Positions 1-10,367 of a DNA stretch of 60,000 nucleotides are shown here, in pieces. Location of the stretch: contig CM043964.1 in the NCBI GenBank assembly GCA_014529385.2, positions 109,335,587-109,395,586 of the forward strand, given 5' to 3'. A model generated the notes under the pieces. It was not told the DNA's origin, did not search any database, and saw nothing but the letters and a program-made list of their open reading frames with translations. A program made the translations under genes and the position numbers. Position 1 is the first letter of the stretch; every line of letters begins with the position of its first letter. Source of the stretch: Adiantum capillus-veneris. Lineage: Eukaryota; Streptophyta; Polypodiopsida; Polypodiales; Pteridaceae.

Positions 1-66
1 GTCCATTGATACCTGTAAAACACATCCAAGGCTAACTGAATTGTTGTCTTGTTTGGATGGATGCAG

Positions 67-598
67 GTAAGGACTCTATCTTATCTTGGAGGGTTTTCTT
101 TTCTTTGGCAAGCAACATTACTATGATGATATACCCACTGAGGAACGGGGAAGTCTTTTTTACTTCCAACCCTATTGAAAGAGGACCTCTTTCCTAAAAT
201 CATTGTACCTAAATAATTCTGATACTGAGTTATTTTTGTACTTATCACTTCATTGTTCCTTGGCCAGTTGTCTTTTGAGTGTAAAAAATCAATTATGTCT
301 TATTAGTTAAGATTTAAACAGCTACACACACATCCTATACATAAGGCTTCTCCTCTTCGGGGAAACCGAGATGCTGGCCTAGGAAATTATCGTAGGAATG
401 GAGCTCTAAATTGGACCCACAGTCTCGTTAAATCCTTCATTGGTAGGCTGGTGTTAGGTGGCCCCTTTTAGACTCTCTTCTGGTTCCCTGCTCACGGCTA
501 CCCATAGTCTCAGACTTTGTCGGTTGAAGGGTTGCAGGACCAAAAAGACTTTACATTCTAGAACACCTTGCTAATTTTTTATATCACCTCTGTTTCAG
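67..598 (+). other. Intron-like stretch in 5' leader of copy A
   Basis: A strong 5' splice consensus (GCAG/GTAAGG) starts this stretch, and a pyrimidine-rich TGTTTCAG/GA ends it, 18 bases before the ATG of the small ORF. The same donor recurs at 6066 and at 15,842, and the same acceptor at 10,147 and 16,355. Penelope-like elements are known for keeping introns. Splicing is inferred from consensus and conservation only. Confidence 0.45.
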
Positions 599-616
599 GA
601 CTGCTCACGTTATAGA

Positions 617-790
617 ATGACAGCTCGCATGAGTACTAATCACAACCCTAAGAATCATGCAAATATTCTTGATCAGATTAAGCTCTACCTTAAAGACCGT
701 ACACCAAAGGATACCTTAGCTACTAGAACTAGACCTTTCCTTGCTAGGAAAGCCAAATTATGTATCACATACTATGGCAAGAAACAATAA
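617..790 (+). CDS. Conserved small ORF upstream of RT frame (copy A)
   Basis: A 57-codon ORF beginning MTARMSTNHNPKNH and ending near CITYYGKKQ. Homologous ORFs precede the RT frame in copy B (10,165-10,338, one stop) and copy C (16,374-16,541, intact). The central part (IKLYLKDR, RTRPFLARK, CITYY) is shared by all three. The product is basic and soluble-looking, with no signal peptide or membrane segment. It lies 23 bases before the long RT-bearing frame. I do not recognise the family. It could be a separate small protein, or a first coding exon joined to the RT frame, although the visible splice sites do not give a clean reading-frame join. Confidence 0.5.
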   Translation: MTARMSTNHNPKNHANILDQIKLYLKDRTPKDTLATRTRPFLARKAKLCITYYGKKQ

Positions 791-813
791 ACCTGACCTC
801 ACTGTTTTTGCAG

Positions 814-3800
814 ACTCTTGCTTTATCTCAAGGATTGGAACTTACCGCGGAGCCCCTCTCTGTTGCGTCCTCTTTGGTCCTCATATGTATTAACAGTTTG
901 GATGCTTCACAACTTATTTATGATTCAGCTCTTGTTTCGGACAAAAAACTTTCTGTCTTGCATATGTTGTCATTTAATGACTAGGTAAAAATTCTGGCTT
1001 CATTGGACAAAGACCCCCTAGAAGGTGTTAATCTGCTATCCCAATATATTTCCCAACTTCCTGTCCTTGCTTCACAATATCAGCAAGAGCTTGCCCTATT
1101 CTCCTATTCTGGAGCTGAACTGTCAAATTTCCTTAGAAAACTCTGTGGGCTTAACCCCTCGTTTGTCTGCACCCCAAATACCCCCTCCATCCCTCCTACT
1201 GGTGGCCTCTTCTATCGAGATAGTGCAGCTCTAGAAGCAGTAAAAGAGTTTCAAAATAATCTTTGCTCTCTCAATGATGTTAACCTCCTTGAGATGGTAC
1301 CTAAAATCTCAAAAGTCTTTCCTATCTTACCAATAAGACAGATAGAAATTGAATCTCTCGGAGTAGACCATCAGCTATGGGTTCTACCAAACAAAGCCTT
1401 CCTGGCTCCTATTCTTAGTGAAACCTGGGTATACTTGGCCAACCTCCCCGCCTCTACATTGGAAGATTGTAAGCTTAAAATTCTTAAAGGTGGGCAATTC
1501 TTGGACAAGGGAGAACTAATTAAAGACCCCTTTAACCTTCATCTTATCGACCACTCCAAATGCCCCTCAAATGCTAGATTGTACATACGTACTAAGGGTA
1601 GCATGGAATTCGCAAAGAGTAACCCAGATTTCTACACAGAGTCAATCTGGAATATCTTCCGCCCCTATGTAAAATGTGCCTGCAGATTTCTTGACCCAAA
1701 AGCTACCTGTGAATCAAGCATCATGTGGTTTGATCATGCAATATGGTACATCCTCAACCATTTGGATCTATTGTTCCCAGAGAAACCAATTGACTTTCAT
1801 CTATCCCTAATCTGCTCATGGCTAGGTGGAGAGGCTAAGCAGATTGTGATTGCACAAATCGCCTTCAATATCTTTCGAGGTCTGATGCATGATATTCTGA
1901 AAGAACTTAAAGCTGATTAGCCCGGTCTATACCTCACAACTTATGCTAACTACAAAGGAGTCAAATACATCACTAATCTGCTTAAACCTTGAAGATGATG
2001 ATTCTCCTACTCTTAACTCTTTAGCTTCTCCCAAATCCTTCACCTCTTTTTTCACACCTAGCTCCTCATCTAATCAAGGAAAGTCTTTTAGCTTTACAAG
2101 AGGGAGAGGCAGATTCCCTGCAATCAGAAACTTCCCTGAAATCTAACCCCTTAATATATTATAGGTCTCTACAAACCCATGTGGAAGAAAAGTCCTCAGC
2201 AAAGATGATTCGAATTATGGTGCTATCTACATACACTGTCTGTTTCACAACATACTTCTCAATTGCATCTCACCAAAAAGTCTTTTTTGTGAGTGCTTTG
2301 ACTTAGTTTTTGGGAATCATAAACTGCTTGACAATATTCTCATTGGATGGAACTACCATCATCCTATAAAAGGATTAGTTTTAAATAATGACTTTCTTAG
2401 ACAAGAAACAATCCCTTACTGTACATGCATACAATTTACCTCATTTTGCAAGGATTTTGAAGGATTTGGGAGCCATGTCTGTACTCAGGACCTCAGTATT
2501 ATAGATAATGTCACAATACGTAAGGTATTGGCCAAAGGACTCAATCACATACCCAACTATCCAAAAAACCCTTACCTTGCACTATCAGCTTTACTTAGCT
2601 GCCTCACTGACCTTGTCAGTGCTCTCCAACTGGAGATGACAGTCCTACCGGACTTAAAGGAATTAGTGAAGGAATGCTTCCTTTACAAAATTTCTCTACT
2701 TCCTAGAAAGTGGCTTTCTTCTGAGAGTTCTTGGCTTACACCTCAGCTAGCTTTTGACTTTCAACTAATCTGAGATAAATGGTTTGTGGTCGGGCTTGAC
2801 AAAAGCTCTAACTACCCTACTATTATGTGCAAATACCTTGCTTGGAAAGCAGCTCGGGATCGAGTATCAAGAAAAGAATTCTGTCATACCAACAAAACGC
2901 CACAAGATATCTCTAACAAGATCTCTAAACATTTAGAACAGCTTGATTACTCTATTAGCAACACCAAGTTACCAGTACTATTTCCTACATATAAATTCCA
3001 CAAACATAAATTCAGATGGATATCTGATGCCTCTAACTATATCTTCACAGATATCACCAAAGATATTACTGTTTGCCTTGATATTATTCTCACAGAATTA
3101 GAACTCATTTGTGTTGAGAAGCAAAAAACTGCAAGGACTTCCTAAATATCCAATACAATCCCTTCTGGCTGGCAAAAAATGCCATAGAAGTCACACTTAA
3201 CCTCCTCAACATATTTTCCACATTTTTACACAGCTGATATTACACAATGCTACGAAAACATCCCACTTAGTGGGGATCTTGGCCTTAAGACGGTTTTAGC
3301 CAAGTTTATTACCTTAGCCTTTACCAATTTAAAAAAAACGAAAGCATCATTATATCTCCCTAGCCAAGAAACCCAGATGGATTCATGCATCTCACTCCGT
3401 ACACCCTCTACACTTCAATGAAACAAAACTTTTCTCATATATTTTTTGGCTATTGAATAACTGTACTATTATTGCAGGCGGTTGCTGCTTTAATCAATGC
3501 CTTGGCATTCCTATGGGCTTCTCTTGCTCACCACTGATGTGTAACATCTACCTGGCTTTTTTTTAATACAAATGGTTTCTCAAGAACATGGAAGCCACCC
3601 ATAAAAAACTTCCACTATTCAATCATACTTTCAAATATATGGATGACCTGCTTAGTATTAACAACAGATTGTTCTCTACTGAGATTGATCAAATATATCC
3701 CCACTGCCTAAAAATTGAGCCTACTTCCATCCCAGATATTTCTACTCTTGGGAACTTTTGCAAATCAGCCCAATTTCTTAACCTGTCAATATCACTTCAC

Positions 3801-4004
3801 TCCCCATCTACAGGTGGATATGACCTTAGATATATATGGAGAAAGAATCTTCTTAAGCTGCCTCACAAAGAATTCATCAAAAGAAATAGCAATAGGCCAT
3901 ACAAAGCCTCTATCTGCTCCTGTATTGGCCTTCTTTACCTAATCTGCTACTCTTCATCTACACCCTCCATGGCATGGGAAGAAATCTCTGTACTAATTAA
4001 TAAG
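814..4004 (+). pseudogene. Penelope-like RT polyprotein, copy A (broken)
   Basis: This is the degraded frame for the element's main protein. The first part runs from LALSQGLEL to about 2146 with in-frame stops near 982, 1918 and 2009. It holds a conserved N-terminal region of unknown function (for example HQLWVLPNKAFLAPIL and ILKGGQF). Later pieces at 2175-3145 and 3220-4004 carry RT motifs: KFRWISDAS (motif 1-2 region), ADITQCYENIP (motif A, catalytic Asp), CLGIPMGFSCSPLMCNIYL (motif B) and YMDDLLSINN (motif C, near 3634). Frameshifts lie around 2150, 2775, 3145 and 3330-3560. The frame ends abruptly at the LINK residues (4002-4004), exactly where the inverted tail at 5714-5836 takes up. The function inferred is RNA-templated DNA synthesis for retrotransposition. 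Confidence 0.7.
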
Positions 4005-5295
4005 AATAGTGAGGTTTACTTGTTAAGCCATAGCTTGGTAGCTATGCTTGAGCCCATAATAACAACCATCTACTAATTAAGCACTGAAGTAAAAAAACCA
4101 TTTTTTACCAGTGGAACCTCATTTCTCAAGCTATATCTTGGTATTTATGCCAAGTTTTGAGGGTACCAGCCATATACTTACCTTCAATCTCCAAAGATTT
4201 CTTCATATCTTGGTAGCTATGCTTTATACTAACAGTAGCAACCATATACTTACCAATCAAGTGGAACTTTATGTCATGAGCCAAAGGCCAGCTTTTTTGT
4301 TGAGATTATATACTTACCTTCAAAAAACTTCAAGTTTTAATTATTCAATACAGTTCGGCAGATTTCAGCCCTGTTTTTCTCCAAGATACCTCCATTGTCC
4401 TAGGTGCTAGATAACCTTAACACCTTCTCCCCATATGAAACCATGAGGGAAGGTATTATGCCAAAGTCCAAGAGTTTCCATATTTCTTAACACCGAAGAG
4501 CCAGACGTCTCCTTGTTGGTGTTTAGACAGAGTTTTATTACCAAAACAATCATAAGCTTTAAGAAAATTCAAGGTTCCATTCACTTCTTATGCGGTTACT
4601 AGCTTTAGCTATAGGCTAGAGCAAAAAGTGCATTAGCTCTATACTTACCCCCCCAAAAGCCAAGTGATTAGTTATCATCGAGAACATTGTAATGTTTGGT
4701 TACTGTCAGGTTTGAACAGAAAAAAACGACCAGAGTCGGCTTAAAATAGAGCCCCCCCAAATAACCAGTGTCGGAAAAAACAACGCTTATCAAAAAAGCT
4801 TGTATCGGCTAAAAAACAAAGCCATCTTTTTTTAACACACTTTAGGTAGGTTGGTAAACCGCAGGACCTGCAGCGGCTTAAGCTAAGCCAAGATAACCAT
4901 ATTTTTCTCAACAAGATCAGTCAACAAATCCCCCAATCCTTCTACTAAATCCCATTAGTATACATTGCTACCATTTTTAAGGGCTACAACAGTTTTTATG
5001 AAAAAAACCAGTCTACACAGAGTATTGCAAAGACCACTTCGTAAAGAAAAAAAGCCTTAATGAATGTCATTCAGTTCTGTGTTATGCTATGAGGACTATT
5101 GCAAGTAGTATTAACTAACTGTTTTTGAAGCAATAGATAACCAACAGATTTTTTTCAAAAAAGCTTAGAGAAAAACCTGAGTGTTTTGAGCGGCGAGCTC
5201 CATAGCTCGTACAGTGAAGCAGATAGTCTATTTCCTTTAGTCAGAACAACAAAAACATACATAGGCTAAGTGAGGGGCAAGGTGCGCCCTCACCT

Positions 5296-5303
5296 TATTT
5301 ATA
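5296..5303 (-). promoter_or_regulatory. TATA-like box in inverted pseudo-LTR
   Basis: The minus strand reads CTCTATAAATAAGGTGAGGG, matching the copy B repeat (TATATAAAGAGGTGAGGG at 8462). A conserved CCCCTCAC block follows about 15 bases downstream in both. It is the likely core promoter of the retroelement, here facing away from copy A's coding frame. Confidence 0.5.
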
Positions 5304-5552
5304 GAGTGTTGAGCTGCATTTCCATGAGCGTGATCGATGAGAGAGGCAAGCCACCCTGTTGTGTAGCATCTTCAAGAGATGCACAGAAAGCCTTGCTAGG
5401 GAGATCCATACCCAAGATGCGTAGGCCGCCTACCTTTTACAATGAGATCTCGGTGTTTTACTCACGCCCAATTCTAGGAGAGATTTGTTATGCAAGGGCT
5501 TAGTCCCATAAGTTGAATGTCATAAGTTATCATCCCATGAGTGCTTAAAGGT

Positions 5553-5608
5553 GGGGGGGGGGGGGGGGGGATATAGGAGGAGGAAAAACTAAAGCCTTAA
5601 TAGTACCA

Positions 5609-5650
<42 letters not shown>
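5553..5650. repeat. Poly-G run and (GT)20 microsatellite
   Basis: An 18-base G run (5553-5570) lies 40 bases before a (GT)20 run (5611-5650). In the element's own (minus) orientation the GT run reads as CA and sits just after the coding tail, the same place as the CA-rich stretch at 13,759-13,830. The microsatellite is therefore part of the element's 3' architecture. Confidence 0.9.
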
Positions 5651-5652
<2 letters not shown>

Positions 5653-5713
5653 CCGCCCTAACCCAGGCACCACACACAATGCGTCGGTAGTAGGTCCATT
5701 GTGTATGTGCCTA

Positions 5714-5836
5714 CTACCTTATCAGAGAGATGAGACTCTCTTTATGAAATAATAATCCCGACCAATTATGCTGAATGAGAGCTTGAATGATGGTGTTACG
5801 GATCTGGTTCCGATTAAATCCGTTATGGCAGTATTT
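5714..5836 (-). pseudogene. C-terminal tail of PLE-like RT protein, inverted
   Basis: A 40-codon open stretch on the minus strand starts KYCHNGFNRNQ and ends ESLISLIR followed by TAG. Copy B ends its frame with KYCHDDFNRKQ and NLISLIR followed by TAG (13,573-13,695). The residues before it (LLIA in copy B) correspond to the point where copy A's plus-strand frame stops. This is the missing end of copy A's protein in reverse orientation. Confidence 0.75.
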
Positions 5837-5999
5837 TAAAAACATTTTTTGATGATGGACTTCACCACTCATACTAGAAAGTATATTATACCACTGATTT
5901 TTGAAGGAATATGTAAAGAGTGCTAAAAACTAATAAACCTAAAAGCTTGTCTAAAGTAAGTAAATTCTGTAAGATGGACATGGATAACACACTGATATA

Positions 6000-6331
6000 G
6001 TCCATTGATACTAGTAAAACACATCCAAGGCTAACTGAATTGTTGTCTTGTTTGGATGGATGCAGGTAAGAACTCTATCTTATCTTGGAGGGTTTTCTTT
6101 TCTTTGGCAAGCAGCATTACTATGATGAAATACCCACTGAGGAACGGGGAAGTCTTTTTTACTTCCAACCCTACTGAAAGAGGACCTCTTTCCTACAATC
6201 ATTGTACCTAAATAATTCTGATACTGAGTTATTTTTGTACTTATCAGTTCATTGTTCCTTGGCCAGCTGTCTTTTGAATGTAAAAATTCAATTATGTCTT
6301 ATTAGTTAAGATTTAAACAGCTACACACACA
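6000..6331 (+). repeat. 5' tip of a further PLE-like copy
   Basis: Nearly identical to positions 1-333, including GGATGGATGCAGGTAAG. It stops abruptly at 6331, after which unrelated sequence begins. It lies directly after copy A, as expected for the start of the next unit in a tandem array, truncated almost at once. Confidence 0.8.
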
Positions 6332-6509
6332 TGTACTGGTATTTGAAAAAAAAGTGGGGCTTAATCTATTTTAAACGGTTTAAAATTGCAAAATCTTAGC
6401 CAGATTCCAAATTTTCCTTAAAGTAAAACCACTAGAATTTTGCTAGTGTACAAATGTTTTCTTCAAGCTCAATAAAGCTCCAATATATATAGTATAGATG
6501 TGCAGTTGA

Positions 6510-6578
<69 letters not shown>

Positions 6579-6843
6579 TTTTGCACGTGCACACGAGCAC
6601 ACTCGCACACACGGCTTGCAGGAGGTCATCCTCCTCCCTCTCATGTTCATGCTCCAGTTCACTCTCCTATTCATGCTTACTCTGCTTTTCATGCTCTAGC
6701 TCCACGGTCTTCCCTTGGATGCCACCATCATCGATGTAGATATTGAAGCAGCTACATGTGCAAGCGGCACATGGCTATAGGTGGCTCTCTCCTTACGTAT
6801 TTATGCATCACCAAAGGATGCCCATAGAGAGCTTCCTCCATGT

Positions 6844-6894
<51 letters not shown>

Positions 6895-7080
6895 GAGGGG
6901 GGGGGGGGGGGGGCAGGTAGGAACCAGCTCTCGAGAACACTGGCACACTCACACACATAAGAACCAGCTTACACACACACACACACAATCACATTGTACC
7001 TTAGACACACATGACACTGTGCATGATAGTGGTGGCGATGAAGATAAAAACAGTAACTATGCACGACCACAAAGTGGTTG

Positions 7081-7150
<70 letters not shown>

Positions 7151-7550
7151 TGAGTTTGTGGCGATGTATTATGCATTGAATTAGTGCCAGTGCTGGGGCT
7201 ATTTCCTTAGAGCTTCGATTTCAAAGTGGAAGCCTACTTAGGTAGGGCACATGATGACGGGCGGCTCAAAATCAAAGGCATTCTTAGACAAGGCACGATG
7301 GGTGGAAACAATGGTTTGTAGGGCACGATGGCTCAAAACATCAACATAAAACTATCTCTTTGTTAGAACTTGGAAATATGACACATGGCAGGATGACCCC
7401 TTTTTGCCATAGAGTGTTTATAAAGATGAATACCATCAATTCTTCAAATTTTGACCTAAAAATTGAAAGAGTTTTTAGTGTGTGCCTTAATTACTTTAAA
7501 CTTATTCCGATCAAGAAAAAAGATTTGGTGCCTTCTTGGAGACCCTCCTC

Positions 7551-7599
<49 letters not shown>

Positions 7600-8171
7600 T
7601 GCACACATGCACACGCATACACACACATACCTTGTTATTTTGGGACTATTTGAAACCGATATTTAATAAAAGCGGGGCTTAATCCATTCTTAACAGTCTA
7701 AAATTACAAAATCTTAACAGATTCCAAATTTTTCCTTGAAGTAAACTACTAAAATTTTGCTAATCTACATACGAACAATTTTTAAATTTTTATGGCCATT
7801 GGCCTTGGGAAAGCAAACCTGAGCCACCCTCAATTGGCTTTCACAAGGAAAATAAAGTCCACCTTAAAAGAAAAATTAAAGTCAACCCCTTCTTTTGAAA
7901 CTTGTCACGTTGAAAGGCTCAAAGTTGTAAAGGTTCACAGTTCACAAAAATGAAACATTTTGTAAGGTTTTCTATGGAGTGAACCTAAGAGTGACAAGTG
8001 GAGGCCTCTCCTTCCTAAAAAATTTTAAGCTCCATTATATATAGTATAGATGAGACCCTATTGTTAGGCTTGATCTCACTTCTCTTTCAACTGGCCTTAC
8101 ATGCTCTTATCCATGGGAAAAAACCCCAATTGAGAATGGTTGTATTCACACAACTTGCATGTAGATGGCGT
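6332..8171. other. Microsatellite-rich spacer, no gene
   Basis: No coding sequence is supported. The spacer holds (TC)n 6513-6574, (TG)n 6841-6868 with (AG)n 6868-6894 and poly-G 6897-6913, (GT)n 7084-7111 with (GA)n 7116-7146, and (CT)n 7547-7582 with (CA)n 7583-7598. Two related copies of a roughly 100-bp sequence frame it (6356-6455 and 7674-7770). A TATATATAGTATAGAT motif occurs near 6485 and again near 8036. The open frames here are translations of dinucleotide repeats. Confidence 0.8.
6356..6455 (+). repeat. Direct repeat, partner at 7674-7770
   Basis: The two stretches share GGGGCTTAAT, AAATCTTA and GATTCCAAATTTT blocks in the same order, at roughly 85-90% identity by eye. They lie on either side of the microsatellite cluster and may be two copies of one old repeat or the ends of a decayed insertion. 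The family is not recognised. Confidence 0.6.
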
Positions 8172-8461
8172 GCACACACACACACACACACAGTGGTACT
8201 TAAGAGCTCCTAGCTTTTTTATTTATTAACTCCTAAAGCTTCACTTTAATAAAGTCCACACCATGGGACTTGGCCCATCTATAATACTGGCAAATACGGT
8301 TTTTTTCTTAAGTGGTTTACTACCCTATAGCAAAAATCTGTCATGAAGGCGCTAGGTTTTCTTCTCTGCAAACGTAGGCGGCCTCGCTATCTCAAAAGGG
8401 AGTTTCTCCACTCATGTCGATTTTGCTCATTGCTAGGATTTGGCAGCCCACCTCCCTCCTA

Positions 8462-8469
8462 TATATAAA
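8462..8469 (+). promoter_or_regulatory. TATA box of PLE-like pseudo-LTR
   Basis: TATATAAA followed by GAGGTGAGGGCGC and then CCCCTCACC. The downstream repeat at 14,096 has TATGTAAA in the same context, and the inverted copy at 5296 has TATAAATA. Conservation across three diverged copies supports a core promoter driving transcription into the 5' leader. Confidence 0.6.
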
Positions 8470-8774
8470 GAGGTGAGGGCGCTTCTCTGCCCCTCACCTA
8501 GCTTTGTTTGTTGTTTTGCTTAGAAAGAATTGCATTTTGTTTTACACTGAAGTGGAGCTCGCTACAACAGTCACTCTGGTTGGCCACTCTGCCCATGTAT
8601 ATTTCTTTGCACGTTTTTTAGAAGAAAGGGGCACTTTCACTTTGTTAATACTACTGTAGATAGTGTTTGATATTGTGGGTTTGCATGAGGTTTTCGCTCT
8701 GAGCTTGGTTATGGTCCTCCATGGACGATGAGTATGTATGATAATGGTACTGTGACATGGCTTTTTACCCTTCT

Positions 8775-8812
8775 ACAAAGTACAACAGTCTCAAGTGACT
8801 GTTGTACTTTGT
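8775..8812. repeat. Perfect 16-bp-arm hairpin
   Basis: ACAAAGTACAACAGTC, a 6-base loop, then its exact reverse complement. The equivalent position in the downstream repeat (about 14,410-14,450) keeps only the right arm, so the hairpin was created in this copy or lost in the other. Confidence 0.85.
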
Positions 8813-10164
8813 GGTTACTGAGAGAGGTAAATATGTTTTGGGTACCAATAGCTGCCATTCATATTTGTTGTTTTCTAATGGCATGAGGTTTACATTGGAT
8901 TTTTAAAGCGGGATTTTTTGCTACCACTCTATTGAGCCCGACTTTACTCTATTGGCAGTAATTGAGCCTACCTTGGTGGCTTAATGAGCATCAGAATGTT
9001 GTGTGGGTTACTTAATACTGTCGGTTTTCTCACTTAGTTACTGGTCTCAAGCATGTTTTGATGTTTTGGGTATGGTATACCAACTGCTAACCATTTGTTA
9101 TTTTCTGTAAAAACGGGTTTGATTGGGGGACTACTCTACATTAACAATGGTTTGTTGTTGGGTTTGTTGCTGCGTAACTTAGCTTGGCAAATCTTTCTTG
9201 ATGGTAATCAGACACACTATGGGGGACTTAGAGATGCTTTTTAGTACATAGACTTTGTTGCCCTATTAGGTATAGGTACATACTTGGAGTGGTGGTGTTT
9301 TCTATCCTACTATGCATTGGTTCTTCGAGGGGATTGAGCCCGGTTGCACCATTTTGCTGTACTTACTACTTTATGGATTGGGATAGGCTATACATTCCAG
9401 TGCCTACAATCACATAGGTGGTTGGCTGGTGGTAATGTTCTCTGTCTAGCTGCGCAATGATGTAGAATGGTTTGAGGTGTTGGACTCTATTGCGTACCAT
9501 TGCAGTACTTGGCCTACACTCTATTCAGTTAGGATGTATTCACTTGGACGGATGGTGCTCCTTTTATAAGCTTTGAGTGTTGATGTGAAACTAACTCTGT
9601 AAAGCATGACATATACTTTTTTCAAAAACTTCATGGTTCGGCTCATAGCCTTGCTTTTTATCAGGGTTCCTTGTTGGCTATCCTACACTCAATAACACAT
9701 TCACTTACTACTGGGGAAGCTCATCTGTTATTTATATGCTGGAATGACCTAATTTTTACAAACTTTGTACAAAAATAATTCTAAGACTGAGTTGTTTTTG
9801 TACTTATCTTTTCGCTTTTCTAAAGCCTGCTGTCTTTTGAATGTAAAAAGTTCAATTATGTCATGTTATTTATGGTAAAAGAGCTACATACACATCCTAT
9901 ACATAAGGTTTTTCTTTTTAGAAAAACCGAGATGCTGGCTTTGGAAACTATTTCCGAAATTTAGCTCTAGTGTGGACCCACATTCTTTAATTCCTTGATT
10001 GCTTGACTGGTGTTAGGTGGTCCTTCATAGACTTTATTTCTGGCGTCCTCCTCATGCTATTATAGTCTTTGAGTTTTCCGGTTTAAGGTTTGCAGGCCCA
10101 AGCTACAATAGCTTATCTTATTCATGTTTAAACTTTTCCTTTTCAGGACCACAAACCCTTTAGA

Positions 10165-10338
10165 ATGATAGCCCGCATGAGTATTAAACACAACCCTGAG
10201 AATCATACAAAGATTCTCAAATAGATTAAGTTGTACCTTAAAGATCGTAAACCAAATAATGCTTTGGCAATTAGAACTAGACCCTTCCTTGCTAGAAAGG
10301 CCAAGGGTTGTATTACTTACTACATTAAGTACATGTAA
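10165..10338 (+). pseudogene. Conserved small ORF, copy B (one stop)
   Basis: Equivalent to 617-790: starts MIARMSIKHNPENH and ends CITYYIKYM. One in-frame TAG occurs where copies A and C have a Gln codon (CAG/CAA), after KILK. The rest is open. It lies 29 bases before the long RT frame. Confidence 0.55.
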
Positions 10339-10367
10339 CCTCACTATAGCTTTTTGAACTATTGCAG

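Larger units (their letters stand above)
4005..5836 (-). repeat. Inverted 3' end and pseudo-LTR of copy A
   Basis: Read on the minus strand, this stretch has the layout that follows the RT frame in copy B: the C-terminal coding tail, a TAG TAGG boundary with a short palindrome, a CA microsatellite, and the TATA-box region followed by CCCCTCAC. In copy B these lie on the plus strand (13,575-14,270). The coding break at 4004 and the start of the tail at 5836 abut in the protein, so the simplest reading is an in-place inversion of about 1.83 kb. Similarity weakens below about 5160; the part at 4080-5160 is too diverged to align by eye. Confidence 0.6.
1..5999 (+). mobile_element. Penelope-like retroelement, copy A (rearranged)
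   Basis: First copy of a repeated RT element; its 5' end may lie before the window. Positions 1-333 recur at 6000-6331, and much of the 5' region recurs at 15,774-16,360. The order is a 5' leader, an intron-like stretch, a small ORF (617-790), a long frame with RT motifs (814-4004), then about 1.8 kb in inverted orientation that holds the missing C-terminus and the promoter-bearing repeat. Tandem copies, promoter-bearing direct repeats and the RT motif set are typical of Penelope-like elements. No GIY-YIG endonuclease is visible, so the subfamily is open. All copies are decayed. Confidence 0.7.
8172..10152 (+). repeat. Pseudo-LTR and 5' region of PLE-like copy B
   Basis: This long noncoding stretch begins with (CA)n and GTGGTACTTAAGAGCTCC and recurs in the same orientation after copy B (13,759-15,300, continuing at 15,885-16,355). 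The two therefore flank copy B's coding region as direct repeats, the arrangement described as pseudo-LTRs in tandem Penelope-like elements. It contains a TATA box (8462), a conserved CCCCTCAC block, a hairpin unique to this copy (8775-8812), and near its end a TTTTCAG acceptor-like site 18 bases before the small ORF. Confidence 0.65.

Noticed and set aside
5553-5650. G-run and GT run as a telomere-like end for an endonuclease-lacking PLE
   Set aside because: No TTTAGGG-type plant telomere repeats are seen anywhere near; these are ordinary simple repeats.
6432-7150. Open frames of Ser-Leu, Arg-Glu and Cys-Val repeats on both strands
   Set aside because: They are translations of CT, GA and GT microsatellites, with no unique sequence that looks coding.
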